Shown: positions 12,136 to 23,056 of the stretch, in pieces
Layout of the letters: every line of letters begins with the position of its first letter
Numbering within the stretch: position 1 is the first letter of the stretch
Assembly: GCF_043290135.1 (NCBI RefSeq)
Contig: NC_134702.1
Span: 89,588,317 to 89,652,316, forward strand
DNA length: 64,000 nt
Direction: 5' to 3'
DNA from: Rhipicephalus microplus
Taxonomy: Eukaryota > Arthropoda > Arachnida > Ixodida > Ixodidae
The notes under the pieces: generated by a model
Database searches by the model: none
What the model saw: only the letters and a program-made list of their open reading frames with translations
Told to the model about the DNA's origin: nothing
Translations under genes and position numbers: made by a program

Positions 12136-13231
12136 TCTTTTTTCCTACCATTATCTGTGTTCCATAATATTTGGTAGAACGAATAAAACAAGCCCCTAAA
12201 GCTTTTTTCTTGATCAACTCTGGCATGGCCACTAAATAAAAAAACGAAGTGCAGCCTGCTGCGTCATGTCGCCGCCAATGGGCGAGCGCGTCTGGGCAGA
12301 GTTGGCAGTTTTGGTCGCATTGATGGGCAGGGCGCTGATGCTGCACCCGTCAAAGCGGATGGCACTTCGTGTTTGAATGTGGTTGCGTTAGCATTTGTGC
12401 GTGTCGGCGTGCTTTTGCGTGTGCTTTCTCGTGCATATTTTGTGTGCGATCACGTGCTTGTTTCCCTGCGATCTACAGCTTCAAGAAGCGTATCGGGATG
12501 CTCATTATTCATAACAGAGCACTTATTTTTGTCACAAACGAGTGCTGAAGCAGACGTGCGCCGTTGCCTCCAGACCACAGCATCGATTCACGGTGCTAAG
12601 TGGTTCCGGTGCTCTCGCGGTACTTTTCGGTGGGCCGCTACGTCAGCCTTTGGAATTTGCCCAACGATTGCCTCCTCATGAATAACGGAATCAGTGGCCC
12701 TTTTCATCTCGTAGGGTGAGTCAAGGGGGCAGCATTCATGGACAGTATTGAAGCTCATACTCCCCGAATGATTGACCCTACTAGGCCGAATTGTTCACAT
12801 ATGTGGTGCAATAAGTACTCCTAATAACGATTTAGAATCGAACCTGCGATGTGCAGCTACGAAATGCGTTATTTATGGTCTCACTGTTTCGCTTAAAAAT
12901 GCGTGTGAAAGCGTTTCTCCTGGGAGAAGCGCTCGCGCCAGAGTGGGCGCAAACGGTACTAGGCCCGTCCCGTCGCTTCGGCGGCACGCAGCAGGCCGCA
13001 CCTTGTTTTTTATTCAGTGTCCACGCGTTTGGTATGCTTAATACGGCATTGCTTACGATGTTAGGCACGCTATAGAAAGTATAAGTCAGCACTTTACGAG
13101 CTACTACAAAATTTAGACAATTCATGCTCCTCCTACATTGCATGCAGTGAAAGCCGCTGTCGATGCCCCGAAAAAAAAAAAACGTGAGGCATGACAATAT
13201 TCAGGAGAAATGTTTTTTTTACTTGACGTAC
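12136..13231. other. Intron 3 of gene A, non-coding
   Basis: No exon or recognisable repeat. A GC-rich patch at 12900-13000 has open frames on both strands but no family signature or splice context. Confidence 0.4.
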
Positions 13232-13343
13232 GTGAGTCGACCAGAACTTGTAGGTCGCGTTGGCCACATTCCTTTACGAAGCAAATTCCAAGGCGAAAGA
13301 GTGTCACTCCCTCTACTGTGAAGTAGTCCTTGAAGTATTGAAG
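13232..13343 (-). CDS. NRF-6-like acyltransferase gene A, exon 3
   Basis: This 112-nt exon is preceded by acceptor actgtttgttccag and followed by a GTACGT donor (13231-13226). It begins in phase 0, matching the end of exon 2, and ends in phase 1, matching exon 4. It encodes YFTVEGVTLFRLGICFVKEC followed by GQRDLQVLVDS. This is the NRF-domain signature in which a small hydrophobic run is followed by a Cys-x4-Cys pair and an acidic-aromatic helix (family pattern LGVC-x4-C-x3-D). The proline usually present between the two cysteines is replaced by valine here. Confidence 0.87.
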
Positions 13344-13840
13344 CTGGAACAAACAGTAATCTTTTCAATAAAAAGACATTTGTCAAAGCAAATGAATATT
13401 TTTTGGAGTTGAATTTTTATTTGCGAAATATTTAAATATATTACTCTACAATGTAACCGCATCAGAGAGTTATCACAATCTGCCACGTTCAGCTCAGAGT
13501 TGAAAATGTCCAGACGATCCGACCTGCAATACAGCCTCCAAATTACTCTAATTTCTGCTTTTTAAGTTCCCAGGCTCCATAAATCGACGTGCCTGCTGCT
13601 TGTTTCTCTGCTGAAACTGGTCCATCTCTCAAAGCGCTGACCAAAAAAAAATATTATTTTCATAGATATAATTTGATGAGCGCCTATACACTCATATCCA
13701 AACCATTTGTGTGCGAAATAATAAATAATATTTATTTTCCATGTATCATGGGTATTTTTATATAAACAATCTTTCTTACTTTTTGAATATTATTTGTTGC
13801 TAATGGTATGCAACTAATTCCTGTTCGGGTGATCGGAATG
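13344..13840. other. Intron 2 of gene A, AT-rich
   Basis: AT-rich non-coding sequence; nothing recognised. Confidence 0.4.
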
Positions 13841-13841
13841 A

Positions 13842-14012
13842 ATACCGGCCGTGGCGGCCCCATTCTTGATGAAGGTGAAAATGCTCGAGGCACATGTGCT
13901 TACACTTTGGTGCACGTTATAGATCCCTGAGTGGTTGAAACTTCCGCAGCCCTCCAACGGCGTCTATCATAATCGTACAGTGTGTTGGGATGTTAAACCC
14001 AACAATGATAAG
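13842..14012 (+). repeat. Ruka-like SINE body, degenerate
   Basis: The sequence keeps the order of SINE landmarks seen elsewhere in the window: ccggccgtggcggcc, gcacgttatagatccctgag, cagccctccaacggcgtctatcataatcgta, and gggatgttaaaccc. The tRNA-like head is missing. Confidence 0.7.
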
Positions 14013-14440
14013 CTACTTTTGGGTTATCTGAATAAAACAGTCGGTAAACTGGGTTTATCCTTGCACAATATAGGTTGTACCTAAGGAAGCTCTTAACGTC
14101 GAGAATCATTAATGCGGTGATTATTCATAATTGCAGAGATAAACCAAATTCCACCCTGGGCATGCTACTAACCAGTCTTCTACATGTTACTGAAAAAATG
14201 TAACCGATTACGTTTGCAGTTGAACCGTAAAAGGTACCCTGCCACCATTACAATCACAGCCTAAAAATGTATAAAAAACTACCCTATACTATGTGTTTAC
14301 TTCACGGACATTATTTTTTCTAACCTCATTTTTTTAATTCCTGTACAACATTGCATATACACATCTAGAATGACATAGAATGCCAGGTCACTGGTAATCT
14401 AGTCCGAAAAACAGGTATCTCAACGTACATAAATCGAAAT
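14013..14440. other. Intron 2 of gene A, non-coding
   Basis: AT-rich sequence between a SINE and the BEL element; nothing recognised. Confidence 0.4.
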
Positions 14441-14449
14441 TTTATGCAA

Positions 14450-17400
14450 GGTCACAAAGCACTGGAGAAATTTGACACGTGTAAAATATGTGGCCAACTG
14501 AACAGCCAACACAAACTTAAAAGCTCAAACCGACGTTTATTAGCGTCTGCAGGAGCCCAGAACATAAAAAGAACGATGTCGCATCGTCTTCTTCGAACAA
14601 TCTTACAAGCTCGGTCACCTGCAATTTTTCTTCTTCTTATGCCACTAGCGCGGGAAATTCAACATTCTCGTCCGCGCAGTGGTGTCACGCCTGTAGTTAT
14701 TGCGGGTACAGTCTTTGTATTGCACTCGTAGTCACAAAGCCGTCGTGTCATTTTATCTTGCACGAGCGAACGTGATCATGGTCTCCTACGTAGACTTCGA
14801 TCAACCTTGCGAGTTGCCACATTTGGCTTAAAAGGCTTTCAGCATGTATACGAGTACAACATCACCTAACTTTTCTTCACACACCTCCTGTCGCAGAAGT
14901 GCGCTGATTTTAGTTGGAGCAAGTACTCTTTGTTTCATCGCTTCCAAAAGTTTTTTGTCGGGCGCCTTCTGTACCGAAGTCTTCAGGTGGCTTCCTTACG
15001 CGTCGAAATCTTCGTTTCCTCGATGCTGCCTTGTGGTATCGCCGTTAATCTTCGGCATGGTTGGCCATCTTCGGATTCAATAAATGTGAAAGGTCTTGAA
15101 TTTACAATGGCTTCAACTTCCGTGATCACCGACATAAGTTCTTCGGAATCGAGGCAGGCTCTTCGAAGAATCTGGCCAGGTGGTGTCTTCACAGTTCTTA
15201 CTAGCTGCTCTTACCATCCACCCCACCAAGTAGCGTTGGGCACAATAAACTTCCACTTTATTCTTTTACTGGTCAGGTGTCCGGTGATATCATCTTGTAA
15301 CGGCATGTTGCAAAGCTTTCGCAAGCTTCCTGACGTTTGCCTAAAGGCATTCGCATTATCTGATTAGATGACCTGGCAGAGTCTCCATCTGGCACAAATG
15401 TGATGTAAAGCCATCCAGAATGCCTTGGATGTGATGCTGGACACAAGTTCTAGGTGGATCGTTCTTGAAGTGGCACAAGTGAATAGAGTGATATAGTTTG
15501 TCGTCTCCCCTAGGTGTTTTCACGGAGAGAGGTCCCACGAAATCTACTCCAACCACTTGAAAAGCGTGTGTTGGTGTCACGCGATGCTTTCCGGGAGGAG
15601 CTATGGGAGCGTGCCCTGGGGCAATTGTATATCGTTTGCACAAGTAACATTCTCTCGTCACCTTTTTTACCAGGCTTCGTGTTTTGCACAACCAGAAGCG
15701 CTCTCGTAACTGAGCAAAGGTATCGTGCATGCGTCCGTGTAGAACTTCGCAGTGGGCCCGGAATACTAGTAGACTTGCAAAGTGATGATCACTTGTCAGT
15801 ATTTTAGGGTGCTTAACACCTTCAGAAGATTCCATCCGCATCAAGCGCCCTCCAATCCGAAGGATCTGATTTTCGCCCTGGAATGGGTTGAGGCCTGCGA
15901 TAGACCATGTTTTGTCGATAGAACGCGCTTCTGCGAGAGCTTTCATTACTTCGCTGAAAAATGCATCTTGTACGTGTCAAATACAGTACTGCTCCGTCCT
16001 CAATAGCTCCTCTGCAGTGAGGGGACCAGTTTGTCGTAACCTTGATGCTTGCAGCCATAGACTAACATTGTGCTCGAAAAAGTTGGTGTTGAGGCCAAGC
16101 AGCCCAACGCTGCCATCCGGAAGTGTGTCCGAGTGCAGCCCATCAAGAACCGCAAAAAGATCACCGCCTTCGTGCCCCGGGACGGTTGCCTCAACTACAT
16201 TGAGGAGAACGACGAGGTCTTGGTGGCAGGTTTTGGTCGTGAGGGTCATGCCGTGGGTGACATCCCTGGTGTCCATTTCAAGGTGGTCAAAGTCGCCAAC
16301 GTGTCCTTGCTCACCCTTTACAAGGAGAAGAAAATGCGACCACGCTCACAGGGCACAATAAACATTTCATAAACATTTCAACCCGTGCACCCATGTTGTA
16401 ACTCTCAGAAGCTTGTCAAGTCTACTGAAGCACTCCACTGCATGTAGAGGAGGCGAGGTTCAAATGGTAAGGGATACTTGAACGATCACTTTCTCACAAT
16501 TCACGAGTTTGTCATCCGCTGTTCGCACTGGTTGTAATGCCCACTTGCATTCCGGTTCTTGAAGCCGGCTAGACCCATGCCACCACAATAGGCTCTTAGC
16601 TACCTGGTCGCCAGATACTCCTCGCGTCAGCAGGTTTGCAGGGTTCTCATTATAGGGCAATACTTCCAAGCGGAAGGCTCGGTTCACTATTGTATTTCAG
16701 TGACTCTGTTGCGAACGAACTGTTACAACTTCTGCGCATCCCCTTTAAGCCATGAAGGCGTTATTGTCGAATCCGTCCACATGATGTAGCGCAAATGGCA
16801 GCCCATAAGTGCACTAGATATGAAAGTCACCTACCTTGCTCCTATCAATGCCCCTAGAAGTACTAGATGAGGCAAAGTTACCGTGTTCAGGGGCGTAACA
16901 CGTGACTTGGGGATTAGTAAGTGGGTTCGTCTTGCTTGGTCAGCCAAAATATAGGCCAGTGTGCCGTACGCAAAGGGACTTGCATCGCAAAAAACGTGCA
17001 CTTCTAGTTCGTGGTGTCTGTTGCTGTTGACGTAGCATGGAACCTTAATTGACTGAAGCTTTGTCAGCTGTTTCACCCAATCTTGCCATTCTTCTCGTAA
17101 ATCTTGAGACAAGCAATCATCCCAGGTATTTCCGTGAGTCCAGATTTTCTGAAACAATATTTGTACGGACACCGTGCATGATGCCACGAATCCCATCAGG
17201 TTCATAAGCTTTGCGGAGTTTGTCGTCCATTTGTGGAGATTTATCCCTGCCGAGAGCATGAACTGTTGCGCCTATTTAAAAAACTCGGCAGCTTCGTCGT
17301 CCGTATCAGCTCCTGTCACAAAGTCGTCGACGTAGAATGATTCACTCAATCTCTTGGCAGTCGAGCCCATACTCGGCGGTGCTGGTTTAATGTGATGAAG

Positions 17401-18700
17401 AAGGGTTGCTGTCAGCAGAAATGGGCTGCCGATCACTCCAAAAGGTAATCTGGTCATTCTTCATTCCTGCAGTCGCTTTTGTTGAAACTCGGCAACATCG
17501 CCTTCTTCAAACCAGAGAAATCGAAACGCATCTCTGTCCTCTCCTTTTATTGAAATCAGACAAAAAGCCTTCTCTATATCCGCCATTATGACAATGTGGT
17601 GCGTTCTGAAGCGCAGCATTATTCTTACGAGGTCTTGGTACAAGTTGTCACCTTTCTCCAAGTACTCGTTGAGTGACGTGCATCCTCGTGCCCTCGTCAC
17701 CACGTCGAAGACGACTTGCACCTTTGTCGTCAAAGCTGTTCTTGGATAACTTTTTTTATGTTGCATGTAGTAAACTTTGGCTTGATTTCTAAATGGATCA
17801 TTTACTACTTCTGCATGTCCTGCTAGCTGATAACCACGTATCGTGGCGTCGTAAGTCTTCAGGAGCCCCTCTCTGCTGGATGAGTGGATCAAAAGTTTCT
17901 TCAGTCTCGTAGTGGCGACTTCTTTGTTGTCAAATGATTCCAAGCCAGTTTCCCAGGGCAATGACACTATGTATCGTTTCCTCGAAGTGTTGCATAGTTG
18001 AATTCATCTCGATCTCTTTGTTTACGGTATTAGATATGTCGATACTCTCTAGTTCACAAAATGACTGGATTAGTTCTTCGTCAACCTCTACTTGAGTTTT
18101 CAAAACGCATACCCCGACCCAGGAGTCAAGTGCCTTTGACAACGAGTGTTCTGTGCTCCCTTGAAATGTCCATCCGAAATTTAAGTTCATAGCAATGAGT
18201 TTTTCCGCGCTTTCCGGTCTCTGCATTGCACCTGTCATCACCGCCCACATCTGGTCCGAGCCAGTCAGCATGCTTATTCCGTTTTCCTTCTCAATGGAGC
18301 AGTTGAGCAGCTCATCAGCGATATCGTGTCCGGTTTTCTTGAATGATATGATTAACACCGAAGTCATCGCGCTGTCGGATATGTCTTGGAAAATGTGGGG
18401 TATTTCGATGGCTTTCAGTGTCACTTCCACGTCAAAGTGCTGACTTCCGAGGTGAAGCTGTACGATGAGAAGTCTTTTCGGTGTGCAACTGCTGACGTTC
18501 TCGAGAAATTTTCTTTGTTTTTTTCCGCCTGTTTTATTGAAGTCATGTGCAGTAACACTGCAAACTCTCTCCACCAGTGAACTAGATGGATGTGTGGTGT
18601 TGCACTACACGAATATTTCACACACCAGTTCGTGATAGGGCAGTGCGTGGATGAATGCTTCCGAGTCATTAGTCATCGTACAAGCGACTTGCTTCATTGC
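14450..18700 (-). mobile_element. BEL/Pao LTR retrotransposon, pol region plus probable 3' LTR, degraded
   Basis: Read on the minus strand, pieces of a BEL/Pao polyprotein follow the family order. A retropepsin-like DUF1758 region (18574-17930) contains SFKKTGHDIADELL. Reverse transcriptase fragments (17967-17272) carry MADIEKAFCLI and the catalytic FYVDDFVTGAD (about 17320). The region after RT (17259-16460) includes VHVFCDASPFAYGTLAY. An integrase zinc-binding domain (15946-15356) has HGRMH and CYLCKRY, then the core start VGVDFVGPLSVKTP. Integrase continues with EAIVNSRPFTFIE (about 15110). A TAATAAA signal near 14540 and the following sequence look like the 3' LTR, ending near 14450. Gag and the 5' LTR are not recognisable. 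Many frameshifts make it non-functional. An RPS23 retrocopy interrupts it at 16062-16385. Confidence 0.85.
16062..16385 (+). pseudogene. RPS23: RPS23 (small ribosomal protein uS12) processed pseudogene, 5'-truncated
   Basis: The plus strand reads straight into the C-terminal two thirds of ribosomal protein S23 from [15 protein letters not shown]. It continues through [28 protein letters not shown] and [19 protein letters not shown]. No intron is present. The first third of the protein (about 50 residues) is missing. The normal stop after RPRS has become CAG, so the frame runs seven codons further to TAA at about 16370. Short 3' UTR sequence with AATAAA (about 16355) follows; no clear poly(A) tract or target duplication is visible. 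It lies antisense inside the BEL integrase-upstream region: BEL coding sequence breaks off at about 16390 and resumes at about 16056. This is a LINE-mediated retrocopy, not the working gene. Confidence 0.93.
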
Positions 18701-18998
18701 CTTTGTTGCTTGAAAAAACGTCAAGAACCTGACGAGATCGTTCACAGCGAAATTCTTCAAAATATTTGAAGATATAGTCATATCGTGATCTTAAATTTTG
18801 TCATCGATCCTAGCAGAAAAATAATAAAGGCTTAACAAAGATTGTTACTCCCCATGATAAGTAAGTGAATGTTTAAAAATATTCAATCTTTTAGGGCACA
18901 CGGAGGAACACTGCTGGTTGTCAAAATCTTCTGAGTTCTCCACTACAGTGTCTCTCAAAATTTAATGAAGGTTTCAAAGCGTGAAATTCAAGAAACTA
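18701..18998. other. Intron 2 of gene A, non-coding
   Basis: May include worn upstream BEL sequence. No domain recognised. Confidence 0.35.
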
Positions 18999-19102
<104 letters not shown>

Positions 19103-19274
19103 GCAACACGTTTCTTACAAGACTGCAATTTGGGCTATTATTGCATCACGTGAGTCCTTTTTTAAATTGGCCTGGGGATGACATATTTTTGTGCATTTTG
19201 TGCGTAATACATGTAGCGCACTAGTTTCGCCGCTAAACCACAAACATGGATAAAACGCTGAAACTGTTTCATAC

Positions 19275-19486
19275 CTTTGGGTGCAGTGCGTCCTTCAGAG
19301 CCTCAACAGTGTTTTTTACGGCTGTGCCATTCTTGACGTAAGCGACCACATTGCAATACTGCCCTTGTGTGACGAGGTTTCCACTTTTGTCGTGCACCAC
19401 TGTTTCAAGGCACTCGTCAAAGGCCCCCATATTTGCTCGTGACAATTGGAAAAGACCCGTAGGGTACATGGCTGACGCGTCGAAAA
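19275..19486 (-). CDS. NRF-6-like acyltransferase gene A, exon 2
   Basis: This 212-nt exon lies between acceptor tttatttccacctgcag (right of 19486) and donor GTATGA (19274-19269). The 1 nt left by exon 1 plus TT gives Leu, so the join reads EPWTIR-L-FDASAMYPTG. That is the diagnostic NRF-domain stretch in which a tryptophan helix is followed by F/LDA(S/T)-x-x-P-x-G. The exon continues with LSRANMGAFDECLETV and QGQYCNVVAYVKNGT, giving two of the conserved extracellular cysteines and one N-glycosylation sequon. It ends in phase 0, matching exon 3. The intron to exon 1 is 8.5 kb, mostly the full-length LINE. Confidence 0.92.
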
Positions 19487-19559
19487 CTGCAGGTGGAAAT
19501 AAAATAACGCTCTTAGAAATAATGACTTGAACGGGGAGCAATGTTTGTCTGTTACGGCA

Positions 19560-20780
19560 AAGTCTCGTTCACAGCGGTGATTAGCGCAAGTTGCGTGACG
19601 AAGTTAGTCTCTAAATGACTGATAAACAATGACCGCGTTGGTCGCGAAGCGACTACTTTTTGCCACTGTCACTCACTGCTCGGTTTTCGGTACGAAGCAC
19701 TCGAAAGTCTCGACTTGTCGCCGTTGGGTGTCGTCATTGGGTGTCATGCAGTCACAGTACATCACAACACGGGTATGCGTGATGAAAACTAAATAAATCC
19801 CATTGCTGGCCAGTCGCCACCGCTACGCTAAAAGGGAAGGCGAGAGTTATCCCAACAGATGGGCGACGACGTTCGTTGAGCTGAAACGCCCTTCCTTGCA
19901 TGCCGTGAAACCGGGCATGTAAGCAAGAAGAAGAAGCATTTCAGGGTAGTCTGCATCTCAATGCAGCTTTCCGATGCCTACAGTGGATGTGAAACACCTT
20001 TTTTTTTTTGAATTCCGAGCCTTAGGTTTGCCACCACTAGTGCCTCAGAAAAATCCTAGAGAACACCGGTTGTTTGTTAGTCGAGCTAAAACACCCTTCC
20101 ATACAGGCTTCTACATTCCCCAGTTTTCCAGTCGCACCACGACAGTCTCAAACCTCTGAACCTATCAAAAAGAAGAAGAAAACGTTAGCGAAAGATAGCA
20201 AGGGTGTCATGTCAATAGTAAGCAATGAAAATAGGGGGCGCCAACGTAAAAGAAATCCTAAGCTTTTTAACTTAAACAAACGAAAAAAAAACGCCAGGTC
20301 TGCGCAGGAGGCGCTGCACAGTCACAGCAAAAGCTAGCAGACCGATCCTACGGAGCCTTTTCTAAACACTCATTGGGTAATTGCTGCAAGCACACTTGCT
20401 TGATGTCTACTGTATACGGCATTAATAATGAAAGTTTTAAGGTAGTAGAGTGGCATTCGCTATGCTATATTTTGTCATTTTTGTGAGAAGTGTGGTATCT
20501 GCTAGGCACTTGCGAGAAGTTTTGTGTCAATAGCTCATGCAGTGACTGACGACGATGAGGAATTATGTCTGAAGTTCGTATGCGCCACAGTTAATAGCAG
20601 AACAAAAACAAGCTTTTGTAATGGGTTGGAGCATTGGATGACCCACTCGTTACACTATTCGTATTGTGTGACGACTGGTTGTTCTTTTGCTGTTTTAGAA
20701 CGCTTTGTAAGTCGTATTAACGCAATTGCTTTCCCGACATCAAGCCCGCCCAAGGCAAGTTTGCCATCACGTCCAAAGCA
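19560..20780. other. Intron 1 of gene A, non-coding
   Basis: At 20150-20340 there is a lysine-rich frame ending near ggaggcgctgcacagtcac, which looks like a diffuse tick repeat rather than a gene. I found no exon here. Confidence 0.4.
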
Positions 20781-20784
20781 CCGG

Positions 20785-20900
20785 GCCCTCAGTGGTAGAA
20801 TACTAGACTGGCACCCAGCGGACCTGGGTTTGAGCCCCACTGTGTCATTTGTATTAAGTTTTTTTTCTAGTTCCGCGCGATGTAGTTACAAACACCGGTG
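20785..20900 (+). repeat. tRNA-derived SINE, second family
   Basis: The head reads cctcagtggtagaatactag (A-box-like), then gacctgggtttgagccccac (B-box-like) and a T-rich tract. A related head is at 5826-5880. Confidence 0.65.
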
Positions 20901-20973
20901 GCCGTGGCGGCGGGCAGCTACGGCGCTGCGTGTGACTCAAGTTGCGATCTCACAAACTTTTCGCTGTAAAAAT

Positions 20974-21182
20974 CCGGTGCGGTGGAGCAGTGGTTACAGC
21001 ACTCAGCTGCTGACCAGAAGGCTGTAGGTTTGTACCCCGCCGCGGTGGTCACATTTAGTTGTAGGCGAAATGGTAGGGAGTGCGTGATGTTAGTGAACGT
21101 TAAAGAACTCCCGAAGGTCGAAATTTCCAGAACTCTCTGCCACGACACCTCTCACGATCATATCGTGGTTTTGGGGCGTAAA
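20974..21182 (+). repeat. Ruka-like SINE, split by the full-length LINE
   Basis: The tRNA-like head ccggtgcggtggagcagtgg is followed by the SINE body (gttaaagaactcccgaaggtcgaaatttcc) and the conserved 3' region catatcgtggttttggggcg. The SINE is interrupted at 21182 by the LINE. Its 3' tail resumes at about 26583 (attacctataataatatt) after a 13-bp duplication of the target. Confidence 0.85.
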
Positions 21183-21352
21183 GAGAGAGAGAGAGAAAAT
21201 TTAATGCGGAAAGGCAGGGAGGTTAACCAGAAAACATATCCGGTTTGCTACCCTGCACTGGGGAAGGGGTAAGGGGAGACAAAAGAAAAAAAAAAAGGGA
21301 AAGAGAGGAAGAGAAGCACAAACACACACACACACACTCGCACACAGTAGTG

Positions 21353-23056
21353 TCACAATCGTTCAACGAGGCGGGTCTCTCGCAGAAACTTCATCAGCGC
21401 CTTCGTTGCTTTCTGGCGTGAAGCTCGATCTTTCCGACATTCTAAGATTGACTGTTCAGAAAATGGCTGGTCGTCGAGGTGAGCAAACACTGCTGAGAGG
21501 GACTGTCGCTGAGAGCTGTACTGGGGGCACTGACATAAAATATGTTCAATTGTTTCGTCATTGTCGCAATGGTCGCATGTAGCGCTGTCTCTCATTCCGA
21601 TGCGGCAGGTAAAAGCGTTCGTGAAAGACACCCCAAGCCACATACGGCATAGAAGGGTCGTCTCGGATCGGGGTAGGCCAGATGGAATAGTAAGTCGTAG
21701 GTATGGGTCCAGGCGGTGAAGACGGGTGTGGAGAAAACCGGGCGTATTCCGCATAGACCTTGCGACATCCTGCGCAAGCGTATTAATCTTTGCTGCTGCG
21801 TCGCTTCTTGATAGTGGAATAGGTTCCATCACTCCATTTTCGTGTGCATTCTTAGCTGCATTGTCGGCATGTTCGTTACCGATGATGCCGCAATGGCCTG
21901 GTAACCACTGAAAAGATATGTCATGTCCTTCGTCTTTTAGGTGATGGTACAGTTGTCGTATTTCGAGCGCCAATTGGTCTTGAGGTCCACGACGTAGAGC
22001 ATTTTGTAGACATTGGAGAGCTGGTTTCTAATCAGTAAAAATGCTCCATTTTTGTGGTGTCTCTTGGTCAATCCTGCGGAGTGCGCTGCGGAGTGCCGCG
22101 AGCTCCACGGCTATCGATGTCGTCTTGTGTGACGTTCTGAACTGGATGGTTTCGGCTCTTGCTGGGAAGATCACAGCTCCTGCAGATCCTCCAACAGTTG
22201 TCGAGCCATCCGTGTAAAGTTTGACATGATCTTTGTATTCTTCGTGTAGCATGAGTAGAATCATCTGCTTTAAAGCTGGCGCCGAGAGCTCCGCCTTCTT
22301 GCGAATCCCCGGCACTGTCAAGCGCAGTTTTGGTCGGTCCAAGCACCAAGGAGGTGTTAGTATCCGTTCCGGAGGCGTGTAGACTGTTGGAAGGCACTCA
22401 CGGAAAGTCAATACTCTCTTACAGAAGGAGGCACTCGGTCGATCTTCTGGAAGCGAAGCTAGGTGGTGGGCAGGGGCGCGAGCAAGGTGTCTAATATGAG
22501 CTCTAAGCACCTCCAAAGTAATGTGCACTGTGGCCGGATGATCTTTGGCGATTGCGATGGTTTCCGCTGTTGATGTACAGCGTGGTAATCCAAGACAAAC
22601 TCTGAGTGCCTGGCCCTGGGCGTTTTCTATTGTGCGTATATTGCTTTTGCAAGCGTTCGTCAGAACCGGCAAGCTATACCGCAGGTACCCCAGAAACAGC
22701 GTTTTGTACAAATGCAACATCGCGTGCACTGATGTGCCCCATGTTTTGCCTCCGAGGAACTTGAAAAGTTGTGCGATGGCCGTTAGGCGCTTCTTTAGAG
22801 TGGCCACATGGGGACTCCAGCAGAGATTTCGATCGATCGTGACCCCCAAGAACCTGTGGGTCCTGGCGTAGCAGACACTGTGTCCATCGATGGCGATGGG
22901 ATATGACGTCATTGCCTTCCGCGTGAACGCGACAAGCGCCGATTTCTCAGGAGAAATCTCGAGGCCTTGTTCTCTAAGGTACGCCGATATTGAATTCGCT
23001 GCTTTCTGGAGTCTCGCACGTACCTGAGACGTGTTACACCTGATGTCCAGGCACAA
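21353..23056 (-). pseudogene. LINE ORF2, second part: end of RT, RNase H and C-terminal zinc motif
   Basis: This continues ORF2 in a shifted frame: RT thumb and connector (LRVCLGLPRCTSTAETIAIA), then RNase H (LYTDGSTTVGGSAGAV, with the catalytic Asp, and WLPGHCGIIGNEHADNAA). The C-terminus has CDHCDNDETIEHILCQC, a CCHC-type cluster usual at the end of I-clade ORF2. A TAG at 22028-22030 falls between IFTD and KPALQ, replacing the serine codon expected in the FTDSKPAL motif of the related copy near 10960. The frame otherwise runs to the normal end at 21353. One frameshift and one stop therefore silence an otherwise complete polyprotein. Confidence 0.9.

Noticed and set aside
15888..16361. Long plus-strand frame overlapping the RPS23 copy
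   Set aside because: It is out of frame with RPS23 and antisense to BEL on its left half.
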